DNA from: JBBIQS01 sp037442205 | GTDB lineage: Bacteria; Myxococcota; Myxococcia; Myxococcales; UBA5297 | Assembly: GCA_037442205.1 (NCBI GenBank) | Contig: JBBIQS010000138.1 | Coordinates: 1 to 11,646, forward strand | DNA length: 11,646 bases | Direction: 5' to 3' | Shown here: piece after piece, positions 6,438 to 11,646 of the stretch | Layout: each line of letters begins with the position of its first letter | How positions within the stretch are numbered: the first letter of the stretch is position 1 | The notes under the pieces: generated by a model | The model's input: the letters and a program-made list of their open reading frames with translations, nothing else | Told to the model about the DNA's origin: nothing | Database searches by the model: none | Program-made: the position numbers and the translations under genes

Positions 6438-7223
6438 CTAGGCCCCCGAGGCCAGCTTCAGATCCTGGCGTTCCTTGAGCTCGCGGGCCAGCGACAGGTA
6501 GCTCTCGCAGCCCTTGGAGCGCAGGTCGTAGAGGATGATCGGCTTGCCGAAGCTGGGGCACTCCGACAGCCGCACGTTGCGCGGGATGACCGTCTGGAAG
6601 ACGCGGTCGTTGAAGTGCTTGCGCGCCTCCTCGGCCACCTGGGCGGAGATCGAGATGCGCGAGTCGAACATGGTCAGCAGCACCCCCTCGATCTCGAGCG
6701 AGGGGTTGAGGCCGCCCTGGACCAGCTGGATGGTGTTGAGCAGCTCGCTGATCCCCTCCAGGGCGAAGTACTCGCACTGCAGCGGGACCACCACCGCGTC
6801 AGCGGCGACCAGGGCGTTGATGGTCAGCAGGCTGAGCGCCGGCGGGCAGTCGATGATGACGAAGTCGTAGTCCTCGCGCAGCTGCTCGAGCGCGCCCTTG
6901 AGGCGGAACTCGCGCTGCTCGACCGACACCAGCTCGACTTCGGCGCCAGCCAGCTCGCGGTTGGCGGGGAGGATGTCGAGGAAGTTGAGCTCGGTCTTGC
7001 GGACCACCTGGCGGGGATCGGCGTCGTTGAGCAGGACGTCGTAGACCGAGCGCTCCAGCTCGCGGGTGTTGATCCCCAGGCCGCTGCCGGCGTTGCCCTG
7101 GGGGTCGACGTCGACCAGCAGGGTCTTGTGCTCGGCCGAGGCCAGGCTGGCGGAGAGGTTGATGGCGGTGGTCGTCTTGCCGACTCCGCCCTTCTGGTTG
7201 GCGATTGCGAGAATGCGTCCCAT
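6438..7223 (-). CDS. parA: Chromosome-partitioning ATPase ParA (Soj-like)
   Basis: Deviant Walker ATPase that dimerises with ATP, coats nucleoid DNA and is released by ParB, so that ParB-parS complexes move and origins separate. The 261 residues are normal for a chromosomal ParA without an N-terminal HTH. Visible motifs: the deviant Walker A loop KGGVGKTT at 11-18 with signature lysine 11; the A' motif LLVDVDPQGNAG around 35-46; Walker B VIIDCPP with D125; and the C-terminal RNVRLSECPSFGKPI stretch typical of Soj/ParA. ATG 7223 is chosen because MGRILAIANQKGG is the standard N-terminus and GGGGAGG lies 7-8 nt upstream; the frame stays open further upstream but the residues there have no family similarity. 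parB follows after 133 bp and a parS lies in the leader, so the system is complete. Confidence 0.97.
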   Translation of the reverse strand: MGRILAIANQKGGVGKTTTAINLSASLASAEHKTLLVDVDPQGNAGSGLGINTRELERSVYDVLLNDADPRQVVRKTELNFLDILPANRELAGAEVELVSVEQREFRLKGALEQLREDYDFVIIDCPPALSLLTINALVAADAVVVPLQCEYFALEGISELLNTIQLVQGGLNPSLEIEGVLLTMFDSRISISAQVAEEARKHFNDRVFQTVIPRNVRLSECPSFGKPIILYDLRSKGCESYLSLARELKERQDLKLASGA

Positions 7224-7963
7224 CGACCGACCTCCCCGACGTTGCCCGGTCCCTTTTTGAAGCGGGAGGCGGGCCGAGTTCCGACCCCCCGCCGCGCGCG
7301 GACCGCGGCGAAGGTTGGGGGTTGGTAGCACGCGGGTCTGACATTCCACAAGTGACAACTCGTGAGCAACCGAGCCCTTGTTCGGCCGGTGGCATGACAT
7401 GCATGGTCACGCGCGGCGACCTGTTGCACGTGGAACAGTTCGCGGGAAAGGCCTTCGATTTCGCGGACTACGCTCGGCTGAAGGGGCCGGCGGACGCGGG
7501 TGTCCGGGGTTTCCGGGGGCGCTGGCCGGCGTCGTTGGCGGAGAAAAGCGCTCAGTCAGAAACAGGACTGCTCGAGCCGCTTCCAGCGGGTGGCGGGGCG
7601 CCGGATCGGGCGTCCGGGAAGCGAGAAGGAATCCCCGCCAGGCGGACGGAGGAGGGGATCAGCCAGTTCTGACACCTTCGACCCAACCCTCCATCGCCAG
7701 CGGCACCGGACGAAGGAGAAAGGCCCGGGGGCTGGTCGAGGCGGGGGCCGCGCCGGACGGTGGCCGCTTTCTAGCCGATCGCGGGTCGGTGGTTCGGCAC
7801 CGCAGGCAAACGAAGAAGGCGGCTGCGGGCGGCCGGACGGCTTCACCGCTTTCTGGGCCCTGGCCTGGCGGAAGCCGCGATCGACCCGGAAATGAAGACG
7901 CCGCCCGGGTCTTCCGAGCGGCGAGGGCGACAGCCAGAAACCATTGAAGCGTCTGAGCCCGTT
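7224..7963. other. 740-base non-coding gap between rsmG and parA
   Basis: No open frame here looks like a gene. The longest plus-strand frames are Arg/Gly/Ala-rich, show no family motif and have no convincing ribosome-binding site. The part nearest parA holds the parS site (7422-7437) and a short GC-rich inverted repeat (CGCCGCG at 7290-7296 with CGCGGCG at 7304-7310) in the expected parA leader. The part nearest rsmG holds a small inverted repeat, GAAGAC/GTCTTC at 7894-7899 and 7909-7914, which could end rsmG transcripts but lacks a T tract. No DnaA-box cluster or AT-rich unwinding element is visible, so I do not call it oriC. The rest (about 7440-7890) shows nothing I can name. Confidence 0.6.
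7422..7437 (+). promoter_or_regulatory. parS centromere site upstream of parA
   Basis: TGTTGCACGTGGAACA matches the 16-bp parS consensus TGTTNCACGTGAAACA at all defined positions except the G at position 12, and has an intact CACGTG core. It lies 199 bp before the parA start codon in a non-coding stretch. A 19-base match (7418-7436) recurs on the opposite strand at 8608-8626. ParB bound here would nucleate the partition complex and could also feed back on parAB transcription; the second role is inference. Confidence 0.85.
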
Positions 7964-8701
7964 CTAGGCCATCCGCCACGCGGCGATGCGCCGCTGGGCG
8001 CCGCAGGTCGGCAGCCGGTACTCCCGAACCTCCTCCAGCTTCAGGCCCGCCGGCGGCTCCTTGGGGATCTCGGTCTCGGCGCCGAGCATCGCCAGGATCC
8101 GCCCGCCCGCCTCCACGTAGTGCGGAGCCAACACCAGCCACTCCGGCGGCGCCATGAACGCCCGGCAGATCGCAGTCCGCCCCTTCCCTATCCCCTCCGC
8201 CTTCGGATCCCCCTCGGCGCGGACGTGGATCGCGCGCACGTTCTTGAGCCCCAGCGCCGCCGCCGCCGCTTTCAGGAAGCCCACCTTCTTCCCCACCGCG
8301 TCCGCCAAGACCAGCGACTCCTCCGGCAAGGCTATCGCCAGCGCCATCCCTGGCAGTCCCCCGCCGGCCCCCAGGTCCACCACCGGCCCGTTCCCCTTCA
8401 CCAGCGGCACCGCCGCCAGGGAGTCGATGAGGTGCCGTTCCACCACTTCGGCGGGATTGGTGACCGCGGTGAGGTTGATCTTCCGGTTCCAGGTCAGCAG
8501 CAGCTCGGCGAAGGCCAAGAGCTTCCGCCCCTGCTCCGGGGACACCGGGGCCCCCACCGCCTGGGCTCCGGACAACAGTGCGTCGAGGTAGGTCTTTTCC
8601 ACAGGGCGTTCCACGTGCAACAGGTCCAACTGCGCGATCTTGCGTCGCTTGGGCGCCTCGCCCGAGCGGTCCCACACCTTATCCACAGCGCCGGCGGACA
8701 T
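7964..8701 (-). CDS. rsmG: 16S rRNA (guanine-N7)-methyltransferase RsmG (GidB)
   Basis: SAM-dependent methyltransferase that makes m7G527 (E. coli numbering) in 16S rRNA; its loss often gives low-level streptomycin resistance. From ATG 8701 it is 245 residues. Family signatures are WNRKINLTAV, the motif RHLIDSLAAV, the SAM-binding loop VVDLGAGGGLPGMALA and the stretch SLVLADAVGKKVGFLKAA. The start is uncertain. Similarity to known RsmG proteins begins only around TYLDALL, about 37 residues in. In-frame GTG codons at 8614 and 8602 would give 216 and 212 residues, closer to the E. coli length of 207. With the 8602 start the parS-like site at 8607-8622 becomes intergenic, and rsmG no longer overlaps mnmG. 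ATG 8701 is kept because it is the only upstream ATG and has a GGCGG-like Shine-Dalgarno. The order mnmG-rsmG-parA-parB is widely conserved near bacterial origins. Confidence 0.95.
   Translation of the reverse strand: MSAGAVDKVWDRSGEAPKRRKIAQLDLLHVERPVEKTYLDALLSGAQAVGAPVSPEQGRKLLAFAELLLTWNRKINLTAVTNPAEVVERHLIDSLAAVPLVKGNGPVVDLGAGGGLPGMALAIALPEESLVLADAVGKKVGFLKAAAAALGLKNVRAIHVRAEGDPKAEGIGKGRTAICRAFMAPPEWLVLAPHYVEAGGRILAMLGAETEIPKEPPAGLKLEEVREYRLPTCGAQRRIAAWRMA
8607..8622 (-). promoter_or_regulatory. parS-like centromere site in the 5' part of rsmG
   Basis: The minus strand reads TGTTGCACGTGGAACG, against the well-known consensus TGTTNCACGTGAAACA. The core CACGTG and both flanking half-site letters are kept; differences are at position 12 (G for A) and the last base (G for A). 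It matches the intergenic site at 7422-7437 at 15 of 16 positions. It either encodes LLHVER of RsmG or, if rsmG starts at GTG 8602, sits 5 bp before that start. It is a likely ParB loading site because parB is encoded about 2.3 kb away. Confidence 0.75.
8679..8687 (+). promoter_or_regulatory. Consensus DnaA box overlapping the mnmG stop codon
   Basis: The plus strand reads TTATCCACA, an exact match to the strong DnaA-box consensus TTATNCACA. Its first three bases are the complement of the mnmG TAA stop. A one-mismatch version, TTTTCCACA, lies in the same orientation at 8595-8603, and a parS-like site lies between the two. The neighbourhood is not AT-rich and only two boxes are visible, so this is not a full oriC by itself. 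It may be an outlying DnaA-binding site or chance. Confidence 0.45.
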
Positions 8702-10550
8702 GCACCGCCAAAAGCCCAAGGGCCGCCGGGGTCATCCCCGGCAGGCGCGAGGCCTGGGCCAGGGTCGAGGGCTTTACCGCCGTCAGCCGCTCCAACACCT
8801 CCCTACTGAAACCCGGGACCTCGGCGAAGGGGAAGTCGGGCGGAATCGCCAGCTCCGCCAGCGCCCGGGCCCGTTCCACCTGCTCCTCCTGCAGCGCGAT
8901 GTATCCCCGGTAGCGGATCTCGGTCTCCACCTCCCCTTCCACCTCCGGAGGCAGCGGCCGATAGCCGGGATCCACTGCCGCCAGCTTGCGCCGGTCGACC
9001 TCCGGCCGCTGGAGCATCCCGGAAAGCGGGGTCGGGGTCCGAATCGCCGGCAGCCCGTTCTGGGCCAGCAGCTCCAAGGTCTCGCGGCTGGGGTTCAGGA
9101 AGGTCTTCTCCATCCGCGCGATCTCTTCCCGGATGGCGGTTCGCTTCTCCTCCACCTTCGCCAGGGCCCTGTCCGCGATCAACCCCAGCTCCGCCCCCTT
9201 CGCCGACAAGCGCAGGTCGGCGTTCTCTTCCCTGAGCAACAGCCGGTGCTCGGCCCGCGAGGTGAACATCCGGTAGGGCTCGTCGGTGCCTTTGGTCACC
9301 AGGTCGTCGATCAGCACTCCGATCAGCGACTCCCCGCGCTCCAGGACCAGCGGCGGCCTCTTCTGGATCCAGAGTCCGGCGTTCACTCCGGCTACGAAGC
9401 CCTGGCCCGCCGCCTCCTCATACCCCGAGGTCCCGTTGATCTGGCCGGCCAGATAGAGCCCTTCGATCCCCTTGGCAGCCAGCGAGGCGGAAAGCTGAGT
9501 TGGCGGGGCGTAGTCGTACTCCACCGCGTACCCCGGCAGGACCACCTTCACCTCTTCCAACCCCGGAATGGTCCTCAGGAAGTCGAGCTGGACGTCCTCG
9601 GGGAGGCTGGTGGAGATGCCGGCCGGATAGACGACGTCGGTGTCGGCGCCGTCCGGCTCGAGAAAGACCTGGTGGCGCTCGCGCTGGGCGAACCGGACCA
9701 CCTTGTCTTCCAGGGACGGGCAGTAGCGCGGGCCGCGGCCGACGATCTCTCCGGCGAACAGCGGCGAGCGGTGCAGGTTCGCCCGAACGACCCGGTGCGT
9801 GGCCTCGTTGGTCCAGCTGATGGCGCACGCCAGCTGCGGCAGCCGGGGAAAGCCGATGTCGGGATCCGTCGCGAACGAAAACGGGCGGGGACGCTCATCC
9901 GGAGGCTGGCGCTCGGTCTTGGAGTAGTCGATCGATTTCCCATCCAGCCGCGCTGGAGTCCCGGTCTTGAACCGCCCGAGGGTCAGGCCGAGCGCGCGCA
10001 GCGAGGCGGAGAGCCCCGCCGCCGCCCGATCCCCGTGCCGCCCGCCGATGCTCTTCTGCGGACCGACGTGCATCAGCCCGGCGAGGAAGGTCCCGGTGGT
10101 CACCACCACCGCCTGCGCCAGGTGCTCCCCTCCCCCGGCGCGCACGCTGACGACCTTCTTCCCCTCCGCCAGCAGCGCCTCGACTTCGGCCTCGAGGATC
10201 GTGAGCCCCGGCTGCGACCTGAGGCGGGCTCCCATCTCCTCGGCATAGAGCCGGCGATCGCAGAGAGCGCGGGTCGCACGGACCGCCGGACCCTTGCTCT
10301 CATTGAGCTTGCGGAAGTGCGTGCCGGTGGCGTCGGTGGCCTTGGCCATCTCGCCGCCCAGGGCGTCGAGCTCGCGGACCAGCTGCCCCTTCCCCGGGCC
10401 GCCGATCGCCGGGTTGCAGCTCATCAGTCCGATGCGGTCGGCGCGCAGCGTGATGCCGAGGACGGTCAGGCCCATCCGCGCGCAGGCCAGCGCCGCCTCG
10501 CAGCCGGCATGGCCGAGCCCTACCACGATGACGTCGTGCCGACTGGCCAT
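8679..10550 (-). CDS. mnmG: tRNA uridine-5-carboxymethylaminomethyl synthesis enzyme MnmG (GidA)
   Basis: FAD-dependent partner of MnmE in wobble-uridine modification; it acts in the cytoplasm as a dimer. The 623-residue length is close to the usual about 629. Residues 7-20 hold the Rossmann FAD motif (VIVVGLGHAGCEAA). Family blocks follow in order: MSCNPAIGGPGKG (about 43-55), SKGPAVRATRA (about 85-95), GRFKTGTPARLD, GPRYCPS with its cysteine at position 277 (the same number as the E. coli catalytic cysteine), FLEPDG, YPAGISTSLP, AGQINGTSGYEEA and EPYRMFTSRAEHRLLLREDNAD-like blocks, then the C-terminal tRNA-binding helices. ATG at 10550 is chosen because it gives the standard N-terminus and has AGAAGG 4-5 nt upstream. 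The last three codons coincide with a DnaA-box sequence. The gene overlaps the ATG start proposed for rsmG by 23 bp. Confidence 0.98.
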   Translation of the reverse strand: MASRHDVIVVGLGHAGCEAALACARMGLTVLGITLRADRIGLMSCNPAIGGPGKGQLVRELDALGGEMAKATDATGTHFRKLNESKGPAVRATRALCDRRLYAEEMGARLRSQPGLTILEAEVEALLAEGKKVVSVRAGGGEHLAQAVVVTTGTFLAGLMHVGPQKSIGGRHGDRAAAGLSASLRALGLTLGRFKTGTPARLDGKSIDYSKTERQPPDERPRPFSFATDPDIGFPRLPQLACAISWTNEATHRVVRANLHRSPLFAGEIVGRGPRYCPSLEDKVVRFAQRERHQVFLEPDGADTDVVYPAGISTSLPEDVQLDFLRTIPGLEEVKVVLPGYAVEYDYAPPTQLSASLAAKGIEGLYLAGQINGTSGYEEAAGQGFVAGVNAGLWIQKRPPLVLERGESLIGVLIDDLVTKGTDEPYRMFTSRAEHRLLLREENADLRLSAKGAELGLIADRALAKVEEKRTAIREEIARMEKTFLNPSRETLELLAQNGLPAIRTPTPLSGMLQRPEVDRRKLAAVDPGYRPLPPEVEGEVETEIRYRGYIALQEEQVERARALAELAIPPDFPFAEVPGFSREVLERLTAVKPSTLAQASRLPGMTPAALGLLAVHVRRRCG

Positions 10551-10618
10551 GCTGCCTTCTTCTGATCCTTGGATCGACCGGGGGCCGCCATCATCAACGG
10601 CAGCCGCTCCCTGTCTAC

Positions 10619-11646
10619 TTACTTGCCGATGCAGAAGCGCGCGAAGATCTCGTCGAGCAGCGCATCGTCGACGCCTTTGCCGCGGATGCGATCCAACGCC
10701 GCCAGTCCTTCGCGCAGATCGTAGCCGATGATCTCCAGTGGCTTCATCGGCTGGCCGGCTTGCTCGAAGGCCGTCGCGGCCTGCGCAATCAGCTCGGCGT
10801 GGCGCCGGTTGGTGAGCACCAGTTCGCCGTTGGCCGGCGAGTGATCCGCTCCCAGGCGACGGGCCAGCTCTACCTTCAGATGATCAACGCCCTGCCCGGT
10901 CCGGGCGCTGATCCGCAGGCCTGGCTGTACGCCCACATCGATCAGATCCGCCTTGTTGAAGATCTCGACCACCTCGCCGGCGATGTCCGGCGGGCGCGGC
11001 ACCGGAGCGGTGGCATCCATGACCCAAAGGATCAGTGAGCCACGGGCGATCTCGGCACGAGTCCGCTCGATGCCAAGCTGCTCGACCTTGCCGGCGCCCT
11101 CCCGCAGGCCGGCGGTATCGACCAGCGTGGTGGGGATGCCCGCCAGCTCGAACGGTGCCTCGACGCTGTCCCGGGTGGTGCCCGGCTCGTCATCGACCAG
11201 CGCGCGGGCCTCGCCTAGGAGAATGTTCATTAAGCTCGATTTGCCGGCATTCGGCGCCCCGGCCAGCACCAGCCGCACGCCCTCCCGCAGCGAGCGTCCC
11301 CAGCGATGGGTCCGCAGCAGCTCCTGGCAGCGCGCCGACAGCTCGAGCGATCGCTCGGCGATCCCTGGAGGAGTCGCGCCGGTGTCGTCGGGGAAATCGA
11401 GCGCGGCCTCGACCTCGGCCTGAAGCGAGAGAGCCTGCGACGCCAGCGACTCGATGGCCTGGCCGAGCGCGCCGAAGAGCTGGCTGCGAGCGGCGGCGAG
11501 CCCGGCTTCGGTCTGGGCGCTGACCAGATCGGCGAGGGCTTCGGCGCGCTCGAGAGAGAGCCTGCCGTTGAGCACGGCGCGGCGGGTGAACTCGCCGGGC
11601 TCGGCGGCTCGGGCTCCGGCGGCCAGCGCCGCCGACAACAGCTGCG
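10619..11646 (-). CDS. mnmE: tRNA modification GTPase MnmE (TrmE), 5' end cut by the window
   Basis: MnmE is a GTP- and formyl-tetrahydrofolate-binding protein. With MnmG it builds the (carboxymethyl)aminomethyl group on the wobble uridine (U34) of tRNAs reading two-codon boxes. The visible 340 or so residues include the helical segment PGEFTRRAVLNGRLSLERAEAL. The GTPase domain follows, with G1 GAPNAGKSS, the switch stretch EPGTTRD, G3 DTAGLR and G4 NKAD. The protein ends in FCIGK, the family's diagnostic tail with the cysteine used in the modification. The frame stays open to the window edge. The residues just before the first possible start (a TTG at 11638) still match the family, so this is not the real start; about 100 N-terminal residues (folate-binding domain) are missing. 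It lies 68 bp upstream of mnmG in the same orientation, a classic pairing. Identity is secure. Confidence 0.97.
   Translation of the reverse strand, partial: QLLSAALAAGARAAEPGEFTRRAVLNGRLSLERAEALADLVSAQTEAGLAAARSQLFGALGQAIESLASQALSLQAEVEAALDFPDDTGATPPGIAERSLELSARCQELLRTHRWGRSLREGVRLVLAGAPNAGKSSLMNILLGEARALVDDEPGTTRDSVEAPFELAGIPTTLVDTAGLREGAGKVEQLGIERTRAEIARGSLILWVMDATAPVPRPPDIAGEVVEIFNKADLIDVGVQPGLRISARTGQGVDHLKVELARRLGADHSPANGELVLTNRRHAELIAQAATAFEQAGQPMKPLEIIGYDLREGLAALDRIRGKGVDDALLDEIFARFCIGK

Noticed and set aside
7224..7400. Upstream extension of the parA frame to 7400
   Set aside because: The added residues have no ParA similarity, while ATG 7223 has a good Shine-Dalgarno and the standard N-terminus.
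7378..7947. Plus-strand open frame in the rsmG-parA gap
   Set aside because: The product is Arg/Gly/Ala-rich with no family motif or convincing ribosome-binding site, and it would run across parS; GC-rich DNA often gives such frames.
7224..7963. oriC in the gap before parA
   Set aside because: No cluster of DnaA boxes and no AT-rich stretch are visible, although the gene neighbourhood is typical of origin-proximal DNA.
8640..10565. Very long plus-strand open frame opposite mnmG
   Set aside because: It is the antisense shadow of a GC-rich gene; the protein is low in recognisable motifs, while the minus strand encodes full-length MnmG.
10619..11638. TTG at 11638 as the mnmE start
   Set aside because: The codons before it still match MnmE, and the folate-binding domain is missing, so the gene simply continues past the window edge.

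Overview
The window is GC-rich (roughly two thirds G+C by eye). Every gene I can support lies on the minus strand, so transcription runs from the high-coordinate end to the low end. The core is the chromosome-maintenance block mnmE-mnmG-rsmG-parA-parB-bactofilin, followed by tadA, two serine tRNAs and the SRP RNA. The content suggests a diderm, high-GC bacterium. Acidobacteriota or a neighbouring phylum is my best guess from the gene order and the parAB-linked bactofilin. That is inference; a phylogeny of MnmG or ParB would settle it.

Region 1 (11646 to 7964) holds mnmE (5' end cut by the window edge), mnmG and rsmG. MnmE and MnmG form the complex that modifies the wobble uridine of certain tRNAs; RsmG methylates 16S rRNA. 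A parS-like site (8607-8622) lies in or just before the 5' end of rsmG, and a consensus DnaA box (8679-8687) overlaps the mnmG stop codon.

Region 2 (7963 to 4649) is a 740-base gap carrying a second, better parS site (7422-7437), then parA, parB and a bactofilin. ParB loads at parS, ParA moves the ParB-DNA complex, and a bactofilin may supply the cytoskeletal scaffold. A 33-base palindrome sits between parA and parB. A larger element with inverted ends (4418-4583) lies downstream of the bactofilin.

Region 3 (4385 to 3112) starts with a small secreted peptide with six symmetrically spaced cysteines. Next is what looks like one transcription unit for translation and secretion functions: a good sigma70-type promoter, tadA, tRNA-Ser(CGA) only 5 nt after the tadA stop, tRNA-Ser(GGA), SRP RNA and a strong terminator.

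Region 4 (2811 to 1) is a probable operon of two secreted proteins of unknown function (one with a TPR-like stretch and a beta-propeller-like tail, one with HEAT repeats) and a VOC/PhnB-like protein. A further gene may begin at the window edge.

Most of this is conserved housekeeping DNA. I see no defence system, phage, transposase, CRISPR array or biosynthetic cluster. The observations most worth checking are the paired parS sites with adjacent DnaA boxes, the tadA-tRNA-tRNA-SRP RNA unit with a hairpin at each RNA junction, and the six-cysteine peptide.
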